Positions 8,644 through 17,290 are shown, counted from the stretch's first letter. The stretch: DNA of 64,000 nt from Ensifer canadensis (GCF_017488845.2 NZ_CP083370.1:2728001-2792000); one strand, 5' to 3'. Numbers and translations: made by a program. Notes: generated from the letters alone by a model not told the origin.

Positions 8644-10350
8644 GTGTTTCGCCGGCAGAGCTGGGCTCGCTATTTGACGATCATTTCCGCCAATAGACGC
8701 AAGCGCATTCACCTCGTTTCCGGGGCAGTGCTTGGTACGTTCATCCTTGCCCATTTTCTCAACCATTCGCTCGGACTGATCTCCATCGATGCCATGGAGT
8801 CCGGCCGCAAGGTCTTCAACGTCGCCTGGCACAGCGTGCCCGGCACGGTGCTGCTCTATGGTGCGCTGCTTGCGCATTTCATGATGGCACTCGATAGCCT
8901 GTATCGCCGCCAGACGCTGCGCATGCCGATGCGCGAAGCGCTCAAGATCGTCTTCGGCCTCAGCCTGCCCTTCCTGCTGCTGGGCCACGTGACCGCCGCA
9001 CGGGTCGAACCGCTTTTGACCGGAGTGGAGGCCGATTATCCCGGCATGCTGCGGGCGCTCTGGTCCAGCTGGACCAATGCCACTCGCCAATCTCTCGCCC
9101 TTTTGCTCGCCTGGAGCCACGGCTGCCTCGGCGCCTGGTTCTGGATGCGCGGACGGACCTGGTTTCCGCGCTACGAGGTCCCGCTCTACACGATCGCGAT
9201 CCTCGTGCCGATCTTCGCGCTTCTCGGCTTCTTCAGCGGCGCCCGCTCGGTCGAGCGCGTCTATGCGGAGCATGGCGGCTATGGCGACAGCGCTGAAGCC
9301 AAGCCGGCCTTCGATGTCGACCTGCTCGAGAATATCCGGCTCGGTCTCTATCTCGGCTTTGCCGGGCTGATCGTCGGCACGTTTGCCCTGCGCGTCCTGC
9401 CCAAGGGTGGGCGCATCCGCGTGCGCTACCCCGATGGCCGTGTCGCCACCGTCAATCTCGGCTTCAGCGTGCTGGAGGCAAGCCGCGCCGCCGGCATCCC
9501 GCATGTCTCGGTCTGCGGCGGTCGCGGCCGCTGCTCTACCTGCCGCGTGCGCGTGATTCAGGGTCTCGAAGGCCAGCCGGGGCCGGAAGATGCCGAGCTG
9601 ACGACGCTGACACGGATCGGCGCACCCGACAATGTCCGCCTTGCCTGCCAGTTCCGTCCGATCCACAACGTCACCGTCGTGCCTATCCTCGATACCGACA
9701 GCATCGGCATCAAGAAGCAGCTGGTGCGCCAGGATGGCGAGGGGCGCGAGCGGCGTATCGCCGTGCTCTTCTGCGACCTGCGCGGCTTCACCAGCATCGC
9801 CGAGCATAAGCTGCCCTTCGATACGGTCTTCCTCCTCAACCGCTATTTCGAGATGGTCGGCGAGGCGGTGGAGGATTCCGGTGGGGTCATCGACAAGTTC
9901 ATCGGCGATGGCGCGCTGGCAATCTTCGGCCTGAAGAACTCGTTTACCGAGGCCTGCCAGCAATCGCTTGCAGCCGCGGTGCGCATTTCCAAGGGCATCG
10001 ATGCTCTCAACCAGACCTTCCAGGGCGAGCTCGACGAGCCGCTGCGGATCGCGATCGGTATGCATGCCGGCCCAGCCATCATCGGCGAGATCGGCTATGG
10101 ACAGGCGACGTCTCTGACTGCCGTCGGCGATACCATCAATACGGCAAGCCGGCTCGAAGGCCTTGCCAAGGAACACGACGCCCAACTCGCCGTTTCGGCC
10201 GAGCTCGTCAATCGCGCCGGTGTGGTGATGGAGGCGCACAAGCGGCTCGACATCAGCCTTCGCGGACGCCAGGCGACCCTCGAAACCTGGATCGTCGAAG
10301 ATGCCGGCGATATCGCCAAGGCCTTGCAACCCTCACCCGCTCCGGCTTAG
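8644..10350 (+). CDS. Membrane-anchored adenylate cyclase with 2Fe-2S ferredoxin domain
   Basis: Predicted class III adenylyl cyclase with a redox-sensing module, 568 aa. The first 240 residues contain about six hydrophobic segments. A plant-type 2Fe-2S ferredoxin domain follows (about 250-355) with Cys291, Cys297, Cys300 and Cys335. The cyclase domain (about 370-550) has metal aspartates Asp378 (FCDLRGF) and Asp422 (FIGDG), transition-state residues Asn499 and Arg503 (DTINTASR), and the Lys418/Asp496 pair that selects ATP. The start is GTG at 8644. A GGGGGA motif lies 14 bases upstream, which is rather far, so TTG at 8674 is an alternative. It should make cAMP in response to a redox or membrane signal. 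The ligand is unknown. Confidence 0.85.
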   Translation: MFRRQSWARYLTIISANRRKRIHLVSGAVLGTFILAHFLNHSLGLISIDAMESGRKVFNVAWHSVPGTVLLYGALLAHFMMALDSLYRRQTLRMPMREALKIVFGLSLPFLLLGHVTAARVEPLLTGVEADYPGMLRALWSSWTNATRQSLALLLAWSHGCLGAWFWMRGRTWFPRYEVPLYTIAILVPIFALLGFFSGARSVERVYAEHGGYGDSAEAKPAFDVDLLENIRLGLYLGFAGLIVGTFALRVLPKGGRIRVRYPDGRVATVNLGFSVLEASRAAGIPHVSVCGGRGRCSTCRVRVIQGLEGQPGPEDAELTTLTRIGAPDNVRLACQFRPIHNVTVVPILDTDSIGIKKQLVRQDGEGRERRIAVLFCDLRGFTSIAEHKLPFDTVFLLNRYFEMVGEAVEDSGGVIDKFIGDGALAIFGLKNSFTEACQQSLAAAVRISKGIDALNQTFQGELDEPLRIAIGMHAGPAIIGEIGYGQATSLTAVGDTINTASRLEGLAKEHDAQLAVSAELVNRAGVVMEAHKRLDISLRGRQATLETWIVEDAGDIAKALQPSPAPA

Positions 10351-10398
10351 GTGTATGGGCGCTCGCTCGAGTCTTCAGCACCGGATCCGGAAGCCAGC

Positions 10399-11328
10399 AT
10401 GAAACAGGATGTCTCGCCGAAAACGGCGCACCAGAGCCACGCCAAGGGCGTCGAAAAGCTCAAGGCGCATCTGGCGATGCTGACCTTTTCGGCGCTCATC
10501 GCCGGTTCCTTCTCCTTCGGCGGATTGGCGGCACAGCACATGGGCGCCGGCCCGCTGACGCTCTGGCGCTATCTCTTGACCGTCGTGGTGCTTGGCGTGC
10601 TCACCTTCGGTTACGCCAGGGTGCCGTTTCGGATCCCCAGGCAGTTGTGGCGCTTCCTCATCCTCGGCGGGCTGATCGCCGTCTACATGCTGACGATGTT
10701 CAAGGCGCTGGAATTCACCGACCCGGTGTCGACGGGCGCCGTCTTCACGCTGATGCCGCTCTTGAGCGCGGGCTTTGCCTTTCTACTGCTCAGCCAGCAC
10801 ACCCGTCCCGGCGTGCTCGCAGGCCTGATCATCGCAGCACTTGGCGCCGTCTGGGTGATCTTTCGCGCCAACATCCAGGCAATCCTCGCCTTCGACATCG
10901 GCCAGGGCGAGCTGATCTTCTTCGTCGGCGTCATCTGCCACGCGATCTACGTGCCGCTGATCCGCAAGTTCGACCGCAAGGAAAACCCCTTCGCCTTCGG
11001 CTTCTGGGTTGCCGCCTGCACCGTGCCGTGGCTGCTTGTACCCGGCGCCGCAGGCCTTGCCAGCACCGACTTTCCAAGCCTGCCGGCCATCGTCTGGATC
11101 GCCGTCGCATATTTGGCCGTCGTCACCACCGCGATCACCTTCCTCCTGCTGCAATACGCATCCCTGCGCCTGCCATCGTCGAAAGTGCTCGGCTACGGCT
11201 ATCTGACGCCCAGCTTCATCATTCTGCTTGAGGGCATTCTCGGTCACGGCTGGGTCAGCCTGCCGGTTCTCGCCGGGGCACTGACGACGGCCTGCGGGCT
11301 GGCGTTGATGGCATTGCTGCCGGATTGA
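10399..11328 (+). CDS. DMT-superfamily (EamA) transporter
   Basis: Ten-helix inner-membrane exporter/permease of the drug/metabolite transporter superfamily, 309 aa, with two EamA repeats (about 25-155 and 165-300). Motifs include LTLWRYLLTVVVLG and MFKALEFTDPVSTGAVFTLMP. The ATG at 10399 is preferred. An in-frame GTG at 10351 directly abuts the cyclase stop and has no clear ribosome site. It is 48 bases downstream of the cyclase on the same strand, so they may be co-transcribed. It converges on the rutR-like gene with only 12 bases between stops. Substrate cannot be told from sequence. Confidence 0.85.
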   Translation: MKQDVSPKTAHQSHAKGVEKLKAHLAMLTFSALIAGSFSFGGLAAQHMGAGPLTLWRYLLTVVVLGVLTFGYARVPFRIPRQLWRFLILGGLIAVYMLTMFKALEFTDPVSTGAVFTLMPLLSAGFAFLLLSQHTRPGVLAGLIIAALGAVWVIFRANIQAILAFDIGQGELIFFVGVICHAIYVPLIRKFDRKENPFAFGFWVAACTVPWLLVPGAAGLASTDFPSLPAIVWIAVAYLAVVTTAITFLLLQYASLRLPSSKVLGYGYLTPSFIILLEGILGHGWVSLPVLAGALTTACGLALMALLPD

Positions 11329-11340
11329 TCCCAACGGCGC

Positions 11341-11994
11341 TCAGGCGGCAGGCTGTTCGCTCACCTGCAGCCCGTCGACGAACAGGCGCTCGAGAAACCG
11401 CGCCGCATCCTCGAACCGACCCTCGCCGGAATTGCCCTGCCCGAGCACGGCGCGCACCTGCACGTCGAAGTCGGCATAATGCTGCGTCGTCGACCAGATC
11501 GCGAAGATCAGGTGGTAGGGGTCGCATTTGGCGATCTTGCCGGCTTTGGTCCAGGCGCGGATGACCTCCGCCTTCTCATCGACAAGCTCCTTCAGCGGCC
11601 CCTTGAGTTCGTCTTCGATATGCGGCGCGCCTTGCAGGACCTCATTGGCGAAGAGCCGGCTTTCGCGCGGGAAATCGCGCGCCATCTCCAGCTTCCGCCG
11701 GATGTAGCTGCGGATCTCGGTAACCGGGTTTCCCTCGGCGTCGAAGGCACGCAACGGATCAAGCCAGGTATCGAGCACGCGATCGATCAGCGCGCGGTGC
11801 ATCGCTTCCTTGGTGCGGAAATAATAGAGCAGGTTCGGCTTCGACATGCCGGCCACATCGGCGATCTGATCGACGGTCGCGCCGCGAAAGCCGTTCGCCG
11901 AAAACACCTCCAGCGCTGCCTCCAGAATGCGCTCTTCCTTCTCCTCCTGGATGCGTGTACGCCTCTGGGTCTTGGCCGCTCTCGGAAGTACCAT
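11341..11994 (-). CDS. rutR: TetR-family regulator, RutR-like
   Basis: Predicted pyrimidine-responsive regulator, 217 aa. The helix-turn-helix (about 20-65, with GATVDQIADVAGMSKPNLLYYF) is followed by a RutR-type ligand domain. Runs such as YIRRKLEMARDFPRESRLF and HLIFAIWSTTQHYADF resemble the E. coli RutR sequence as I recall it. In E. coli, RutR senses uracil. The start at MVLPRAAK (11994) has AGGGGG just upstream. Longer starts up to 12114 are possible. It is divergent from hyuC, and the shared region contains a RutR-like palindrome. Confidence 0.82.
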   Translation of the reverse strand: MVLPRAAKTQRRTRIQEEKEERILEAALEVFSANGFRGATVDQIADVAGMSKPNLLYYFRTKEAMHRALIDRVLDTWLDPLRAFDAEGNPVTEIRSYIRRKLEMARDFPRESRLFANEVLQGAPHIEDELKGPLKELVDEKAEVIRAWTKAGKIAKCDPYHLIFAIWSTTQHYADFDVQVRAVLGQGNSGEGRFEDAARFLERLFVDGLQVSEQPAA

Positions 11995-12128
11995 TTCGCC
12001 CCCTGCAGGTGCCTGCGCGTTCATCCGCACAGGTCGTATCTGCCCAAATTTCGGCGCCGCCATCTTTTCGGGCAACAACTTCGTTTTTTTGTTTTTCCGA
12101 CTTGAGTGCCGCAACGGAAGTTGTAATG

Positions 12129-12146
12129 TTTTACCAACCGGTCAAA
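12129..12146. promoter_or_regulatory. RutR-like operator between rutR and hyuC
   Basis: TTTTACCAACCGGTCAAA agrees with 14 of the 16 fixed positions of the E. coli RutR motif (TTTGACCA-N2-TGGTCAAA). A perfect half site TTTGACCA occurs at 12213-12220, 60 bases before the hyuC start. The location in the divergent region suggests control of both genes. Confidence 0.6.
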
Positions 12147-12279
12147 TTATCAGCCAGTTCGCCAGCAAAGGCAACGACTGATCGAAGGGCACCAGAAAAA
12201 ACCAAGCCTGGATTTGACCAAGGGAACGTGAGGGGCATGCACCACCCAAGGTGCCGCCCAAAAAAATGAGGAGACCGCC

Positions 12280-13530
12280 GTGGCAGCACCTGGCGAGAAC
12301 ATGCGCGTCAATGCCGACCGCCTGTGGGATACGTTAATGGACATGGCCAAGATCGGCCCGGGCATCGCCGGCGGCAACAACCGCCAGACGCTGACCGACG
12401 AGGATGGCGAGGGCCGCAAGCTCTTCCAGTCCTGGTGCGATCAGGCCGGCCTGACCATGGGCGTCGACACCATGGGCAACATGTTTTTCACCCGGCCCGG
12501 CACCGACCCGGATGCCCTTCCTGTGTATGTCGGCTCTCATCTCGATACCCAGCCGACCGGCGGCAAGTTCGACGGCGTGCTCGGCGTGCTCTCGGGCCTC
12601 GAGGTCGTGCGCTCGATGAACGATCTCGGCATCAAGACCAGGCACCCCATTGTCGTCACCAACTGGACCAACGAGGAAGGCGCGCGCTTTGCGCCGGCGA
12701 TGCTCGCCTCCGGCGTTTTTGCCGGCGTGCACAGCCAGGAATTTGCCTACGCCCGCAAGGACCCGGAAGGAAAGGCCTTCGGCGACGAACTGAAGCGCAT
12801 CGGCTGGGTCGGCGACGAAGAGGTCGGCGCCCGCAAGATGCACGCTTATTTCGAATATCACATCGAGCAAGGCCCTATCCTCGAGGCCGAAAACAAGGAT
12901 ATCGGCGTCGTCACCCATTGTCAGGGCCTGTGGTGGCTGGAGTTCACACTGACCGGGCGCGAGGCGCATACCGGCTCGACCCCGATGAACATGCGCGTCA
13001 ATGCCGGCCTGGCCATGTCGCGGATCATCGAGATGGTTCAGGGCGTGGCGATGGAAAACCAGCCGGGCGCCGTCGGCGGCGTCGGTCAGGTGGTCTTCTC
13101 GCCCAACTCGCGCAACGTGCTGCCCGGCAAGGTCGTCTTCACCGTCGATATCCGCTCGCCCGACAAGGCCAAGCTCGACCGCATGCGCGCCAAGATCGAG
13201 GCGGAAGCGCCTGAGATCGCCGATGCGCTCGGCGTCGGCTGCTCCGTCGAGGCCATCGGCCACTTCGAACCGGTGACCTTCGATCCGAAACTCGTCACTG
13301 CCGTGCGCAACGCCGCCGAAAGGCTCGGCTACAGCCACATGAACCTGATCTCAGGTGCCGGACACGATGCCTGCTGGGCAGCCAAGGTCGCGCCCGCGAC
13401 CATGGTCATGTGCCCCTGCGTCGGAGGCCTCAGCCACAACGAGGCGGAGGACATCTCAAAGGAGTGGGCCGGCGCCGGCGCCGACGTCCTCTTCCACGCC
13501 GTCGTTGAAACGGCCGAAATCGTCGAATGA
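12280..13530 (+). CDS. hyuC: Zn-dependent amidohydrolase, N-carbamoyl-beta-alanine amidase (beta-ureidopropionase) type
   Basis: Third enzyme of the reductive pyrimidine pathway: N-carbamoyl-beta-alanine to beta-alanine, CO2 and ammonia. It has 416 aa and belongs to the M20/M28-like HyuC/AllC amidase family. Metal-site motifs are GSHLDTQPTGGKFDG (His87, Asp98), NEEGARFAP (Glu132/133), HIEQG, SGAGHDA and GLSHNEAE. The dimer-domain motif GREAHTGSTPM is also present. The start is GTG at 12280 with GAGGAG upstream. hydA follows in the same direction. The allantoate or L-carbamoyl amino acid versions of this family cannot be excluded from sequence alone, but the neighbours favour pyrimidine degradation (also called pydC). 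Confidence 0.87.
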   Translation: MAAPGENMRVNADRLWDTLMDMAKIGPGIAGGNNRQTLTDEDGEGRKLFQSWCDQAGLTMGVDTMGNMFFTRPGTDPDALPVYVGSHLDTQPTGGKFDGVLGVLSGLEVVRSMNDLGIKTRHPIVVTNWTNEEGARFAPAMLASGVFAGVHSQEFAYARKDPEGKAFGDELKRIGWVGDEEVGARKMHAYFEYHIEQGPILEAENKDIGVVTHCQGLWWLEFTLTGREAHTGSTPMNMRVNAGLAMSRIIEMVQGVAMENQPGAVGGVGQVVFSPNSRNVLPGKVVFTVDIRSPDKAKLDRMRAKIEAEAPEIADALGVGCSVEAIGHFEPVTFDPKLVTAVRNAAERLGYSHMNLISGAGHDACWAAKVAPATMVMCPCVGGLSHNEAEDISKEWAGAGADVLFHAVVETAEIVE

Positions 13531-13536
13531 GTTTGC

Positions 13537-13563
13537 GGGCGGGACGAAAGTTCCGCCCTTTTT
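13537..13563 (+). terminator. Terminator/attenuator hairpin between hyuC and hydA
   Basis: A 9-bp stem GGGCGGGAC / GTTCCGCCC (one G-U pair) with a GAAA tetraloop is followed at once by TTTTT. It begins 7 bases after the hyuC stop and 50 bases before the hydA start, inside an apparent operon. It probably lowers read-through into hydA. Confidence 0.75.
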
Positions 13564-13612
13564 CGTGGCGGCCCAAGGGCCACCGGAAGCACAATCGCGA
13601 GGATGAAAATCA

Positions 13613-15067
13613 ATGAGCACTGTCATCAAGGGTGGAACCATCGTCACCGCCGATCTGACCTACAAGGCGGACGTGAAGATTGAAGACGGCAGGATCATCG
13701 AGATCGGCCCGGACCTCAAAGGCGACGAAACGCTCGACGCCAGCGGCTGTTTCGTCATGCCCGGCGGCATCGACCCGCACACCCACCTCGAAATGCCCTT
13801 CATGGGTACCTACTCTTCCGACGATTTCGAAAGTGGCACCCGGGCAGCACTCGCCGGCGGCACGACCATGGTCGTGGATTTCGCCCTGCCCTCGCCCAAC
13901 CAGTCGCTGCTCGAAGCGCTGGATATGTGGCACAACAAGTCGACCCGCGCCAACTGCGACTATTCCTTCCACATGGCGATCACCTGGTGGAGCGAGCAGG
14001 TCTTCAACGAGATGGAGACCATCGTCAGGGACAAAGGCATCAACACCTTCAAGCACTTCATGGCCTATAAGGGCGCGTTGATGGTCGACGACGACGAGAT
14101 GTTCTCGTCCTTCCAGCGCTGTGCCGGCCTGGGTGCGCTGCCGCTCGTCCACGCGGAAAACGGCGACGTGGTTGCCCAATTGCAGGCGAAGCTGCTGGCG
14201 GAAGGCAACAACGGCCCGGAGGCGCATGCCTATTCGCGGCCGGCCGAAGTCGAGGGCGAGGCAACCAACCGGGCGATCATGATCGCCGACATGGCGGGCA
14301 GCCCGGTCTACATCGTCCACACCTCCTGCGAACAGGCGCATGAAGCAATCCGCCGAGCCCGCGCCAAGGGCATGCGCGTCTTCGGCGAACCGCTGATCCA
14401 GCACCTGACGCTCGACGAAACCGAATATTTCAACAAGGACTGGGACCACGCCGCCCGCCGCGTGATGTCGCCGCCGTTCCGCAACAAGCTGCACCAGGAT
14501 AGTCTCTGGGCCGGCCTCGCATCCGGTTCGCTGCAGGTGGTCGCGACCGACCATTGCGCCTTTACCTCAGAGCAGAAGCGCTCCGGCGTCGGCGATTTCA
14601 CCAAGATCCCCAATGGCACCGGCGGGCTTGAAGATCGCATGCCGATGCTGTGGACCCACGGCGTCAACACCGGCCGCATCACCATGAACGAGTTCGTGGC
14701 CGTCACGTCGACGAACATCGCCAAGATCCTCAACATCTACCCGAAGAAGGGCGCTGTTCTCGTCGGCGCCGACGCCGACCTGGTGGTCTGGGATCCGAAG
14801 CGGTCGAAGACGATCTCGGCCAAGAACCAGCAGTCGGCGATCGACTACAACGTCTTCGAGGGCAAGGAAGTAAAGGGCCTGCCGCGTTACACGCTGACGC
14901 GCGGCGTCGTCGCCATCGAGGAAAACACGGTCAAGACGCGCGAGGGCCATGGCGAATTCGTCCGCCGCGATCCGTTCCCGGCCGTCAGCACCGCGCTCAC
15001 CACCTGGAAGGAAGTCACCGCCCCCCGCGCCGTCCAGCGCAGCGGCATCCCGGCAACAGGCGTGTGA
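13613..15067 (+). CDS. hydA: Dihydropyrimidinase (D-hydantoinase)
   Basis: Second step of the reductive pathway: ring opening of dihydrouracil/dihydrothymine to N-carbamoyl-beta-amino acids. It is a 484-aa binuclear-zinc amidohydrolase. Visible features are DPHTHLEMP (His56, His58), the lysine expected to be carbamylated (Lys153 in FKHFMAYKG), IVHTSCEQAH and VATDHCAF with the catalytic-site aspartate. GAGGATG precedes the ATG at 13613. It lies downstream of hyuC across a hairpin and is convergent with a cupin gene. Length and motifs are normal for bacterial dihydropyrimidinases. Confidence 0.93.
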   Translation: MSTVIKGGTIVTADLTYKADVKIEDGRIIEIGPDLKGDETLDASGCFVMPGGIDPHTHLEMPFMGTYSSDDFESGTRAALAGGTTMVVDFALPSPNQSLLEALDMWHNKSTRANCDYSFHMAITWWSEQVFNEMETIVRDKGINTFKHFMAYKGALMVDDDEMFSSFQRCAGLGALPLVHAENGDVVAQLQAKLLAEGNNGPEAHAYSRPAEVEGEATNRAIMIADMAGSPVYIVHTSCEQAHEAIRRARAKGMRVFGEPLIQHLTLDETEYFNKDWDHAARRVMSPPFRNKLHQDSLWAGLASGSLQVVATDHCAFTSEQKRSGVGDFTKIPNGTGGLEDRMPMLWTHGVNTGRITMNEFVAVTSTNIAKILNIYPKKGAVLVGADADLVVWDPKRSKTISAKNQQSAIDYNVFEGKEVKGLPRYTLTRGVVAIEENTVKTREGHGEFVRRDPFPAVSTALTTWKEVTAPRAVQRSGIPATGV

Positions 15068-15120
15068 TCCCCGTGCTTCACGGCCTGCACGTCTTCCCAC
15101 CACTCTGTCCCACCGGACAT

Positions 15121-15141
15121 GTTCCGCCGCACCGGCGGGAC
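15121..15141. terminator. Possible bidirectional hairpin between hydA and the cupin gene
   Basis: GTTCCGCCG / CGGCGGGAC arms (one G-U pair) with a 3-nt loop lie between the convergent stops at 15067 and 15166. There is no T-run on either strand, so function as a terminator is uncertain. Confidence 0.35.
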
Positions 15142-15165
15142 GCTTCGGCGCGTTTGCTGGTCGCG

Positions 15166-15579
15166 TCACCCGGGCACGAGAGCGTCAAGCTCCGGCAAGA
15201 GGACGACGCTTTCCTGCCCATTGGGGTCGGTGCGGGCGATCACGGCCGAACAGGGTGCATCGGAGAGGTTTGCCGGCAGGTGCGGCACGCCGGCCGGAAT
15301 GTAGAACATCTCGCCGGCGCGAACGACGGCATGCTCCTCGAGCCGCTCGCCGAACCAAGTGTGCGCCTCGCCCGACAGCACGTAGATCGCCGTCTCATGG
15401 TCCTCGTGCAGATGCGCCTTGGCACGGGCGCCGGGCGGGATTGTCAGGAGGTGCATGCAGATGCCGGTCGCCCCAACGGTTTCCGCCGCGATGCCCTCGA
15501 AATAGCTGAGCCCCTGCTTTCCGGCATGTCCGCTGCCGGGGCGAACCACGCGACAGCCAGGATTGGATGATCGAGACAT
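15166..15579 (-). CDS. Cupin-domain protein
   Basis: Small single-domain cupin, 137 aa. The metal-site motif is seen as AHLHEDHETAIYVLSGEAHTW (about 55-75), with the second motif FYIPAGVPHLPANL (about 92-105). GGAGAA precedes the ATG at 15579. It is transcribed towards hydA and away from the ABC transporter operon, whose longest possible first frame overlaps its 5' end. Proteins of this type can be isomerases, dioxygenases or sensors, and the sequence does not decide. Position suggests a link to pyrimidine use, but that is only inference. Confidence 0.8.
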   Translation of the reverse strand: MSRSSNPGCRVVRPGSGHAGKQGLSYFEGIAAETVGATGICMHLLTIPPGARAKAHLHEDHETAIYVLSGEAHTWFGERLEEHAVVRAGEMFYIPAGVPHLPANLSDAPCSAVIARTDPNGQESVVLLPELDALVPG

Positions 15580-15700
15580 GACTGTTCTCCAGAATTCCCT
15601 GAAAAACCAGCAGCAAACGGCTCCGCTTACAAATCCGCGATTGCATGTTGCCGGTCCGGATAGCAGTCTGACACAGCCAAGCCAGAATGAGTATTCGCCG

Positions 15701-16492
15701 ATGACGTCCAATACCGCATCCGTGGTTTCGGCCCGGGACCTCTGTCTGACCTTCGAGACCGCCGACGGCCCGGTGAACGCCCTGACCGGCGTCAATCTGG
15801 ATGTGACCAAGGGGGATTTCGTTTCCTTCATCGGCCCCTCCGGCTGCGGCAAGACGACGTTCCTGCGCGTCATCGCCGATCTGGAAAAGGCGACCTCCGG
15901 TACGATCACCGTCAATGGCATGACGCCCGAGGAAGCGCGGCGGCAACGCGCCTACGGCTATGTCTTTCAGGCGGCCGCCCTCTATCCCTGGCGCACCATC
16001 GAGAAGAACATCGCCCTGCCGCTCGAAATCATGGGCTACAACAGGCAGGAGCAGAAGGCGCGCATCGACCGCACGCTGGATCTCGTCAACCTCGCCGGTT
16101 TCGGCAAGAAATACCCATGGCAACTGTCGGGCGGCATGCAGCAGCGCGCGTCGATCGCCCGCGCGCTTGCCTTCGACGCCGATCTTCTCCTGATGGACGA
16201 GCCCTTCGGCGCGCTTGACGAGATTGTTCGTGATCATCTGAACGAGCAGCTGTTGAAGCTCTGGGCCCGTACCAACAAGACCATCTGTTTCGTCACGCAT
16301 TCCATTCCCGAAGCGGTCTATCTCTCCACCAGGATCGTGGTGATGAGCCCTCGCCCCGGCCGCGTCACCGACATCATCGAATCGCCCTTGCCGCGAGAGC
16401 GCCCGCTCGGCATTCGCGAAACGCCTGAGTTTCTCGAGGTCGCCCATCGCGTGCGCGAGGGCCTGAGAGCGGGGCACAGCTATGAGGAATAG
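15701..16492 (+). CDS. ABC transporter ATP-binding protein (NitT/TauT type), predicted pyrimidine or thiamine-precursor import
   Basis: ATPase of an importer, 263 aa. Walker A is GPSGCGKTT (about 45-53), the signature is LSGGMQQRASIARA (about 144-157), and Walker B is LLLMDEPFGALDE (about 165-177). FVTHSIPEA marks the switch histidine. It belongs to the SsuB/TauB/ThiZ branch. The start at MTSNTASVV has only a weak ribosome site. An upstream in-frame ATG at 15578 would add 41 unconserved-looking residues. It heads a tightly packed operon (ATPase, GNAT, small membrane protein, two permeases, binding protein). The adjacent RutR, hydA and hyuC suggest a pyrimidine-related substrate. Confidence 0.85.
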   Translation: MTSNTASVVSARDLCLTFETADGPVNALTGVNLDVTKGDFVSFIGPSGCGKTTFLRVIADLEKATSGTITVNGMTPEEARRQRAYGYVFQAAALYPWRTIEKNIALPLEIMGYNRQEQKARIDRTLDLVNLAGFGKKYPWQLSGGMQQRASIARALAFDADLLLMDEPFGALDEIVRDHLNEQLLKLWARTNKTICFVTHSIPEAVYLSTRIVVMSPRPGRVTDIIESPLPRERPLGIRETPEFLEVAHRVREGLRAGHSYEE

Positions 16493-16958
16493 CGGGGCGT
16501 CTTCGACCATTTGCCGTCCTGCAACACGGGCCGACATGAGTGCCTGCGCCGACATTCTCAACCGCTGGATCGACGCGACGCCGTGGATGCCGCGGATACA
16601 CCAGCATGCCGACGTCGAGCGATATTATCTCGAGACGGTCTTTCCCGAGCGGACCGTGATCGTTGCCGAGCGCAACGACCGGGTCGCAGGCTTCATGGCG
16701 CTCTCAAGTGATCATTATGTGACGGCGCTTTATGTCGACGACGTCCACCGCGGCGTGGGCGTCGGCAGCAATCTGCTCAAGACCGCGAGGTCGCTGTCCG
16801 CAACAGAGTTGAACCTCTGGACCTTCGAGGCAAACGGCAACGCCCAGCGCTTCTACGAACGCCAGGGCTTCTCTGCCGTAAGCCGCACCGATGGCGACAA
16901 CGAGGAAGGCCTGCCTGACATTCTCTACCATTGGCGTGGAGCGGGGGTACGGCCATGA
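16482..16958 (+). CDS. GNAT-family N-acetyltransferase
   Basis: Predicted cytosolic acetyltransferase, 158 aa. The acetyl-CoA-binding motif is seen in VDDVHRGVGVGSNLLKTAR (about 84-102), followed by the C-terminal NGNAQRFYERQGFSAV, both typical of GNAT proteins. The start lies inside the end of the ABC ATPase gene (11-base overlap), and the stop overlaps the next gene by ATGA. Translation is therefore coupled within the transporter operon. Substrate unknown. A role in modifying the imported compound is possible but not shown. Confidence 0.85.
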   Translation: MRNSGASSTICRPATRADMSACADILNRWIDATPWMPRIHQHADVERYYLETVFPERTVIVAERNDRVAGFMALSSDHYVTALYVDDVHRGVGVGSNLLKTARSLSATELNLWTFEANGNAQRFYERQGFSAVSRTDGDNEEGLPDILYHWRGAGVRP

Positions 16959-17290
16959 ACCTTGCCTATGTCCTCTGGCTGCTGCTTGCCACGACCATTT
17001 TTCTCGGCGGCGCGACGGCTTCGCGCGCCTATGTCTCCAACAGCCATGTCGGCGTGCTGGTTCTGGCCCTCGGGCTCTACATGGTCGGCAACATCATCAT
17101 GGTGAAGCTGATGCGCGACGGCGGGCTTGGCCTTGCAATCTCGTTGTCAGCCATCGTGCAATTGGTTCTCGTCAACATCATTGCCTTTGCCGTCTTCGGC
17201 GAAAAGCTGAGCCTCACCCAGGCGGCCGGCGTCATGCTCGGCATCGCCGCCATGGGCCTGATTTTGCTGCCGGCAAGCGGAAAGGCATGA
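16955..17290 (+). CDS. Small four-helix membrane protein, SMR/EamA-like
   Basis: Inner-membrane protein of 111 aa with four hydrophobic segments, for example LAYVLWLLLATTIFLGGA and the end LTQAAGVMLGIAAMGLILLP. Size and C-terminal pattern are like small multidrug-resistance proteins, although the usual active-site glutamate of helix 1 is not obvious (ATTIFLGGATAS). Start and stop both overlap their neighbours by ATGA, so it is an integral part of the ABC transporter operon. It could be an accessory membrane subunit or an unrelated exporter. I cannot decide. Confidence 0.7.
   Translation: MNLAYVLWLLLATTIFLGGATASRAYVSNSHVGVLVLALGLYMVGNIIMVKLMRDGGLGLAISLSAIVQLVLVNIIAFAVFGEKLSLTQAAGVMLGIAAMGLILLPASGKA

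Noticed and set aside
8332..10329. A minus-strand open frame of 665 codons opposite the cyclase gene.
   Set aside because: Antisense shadow with biased composition. The plus-strand gene has intact catalytic motifs.
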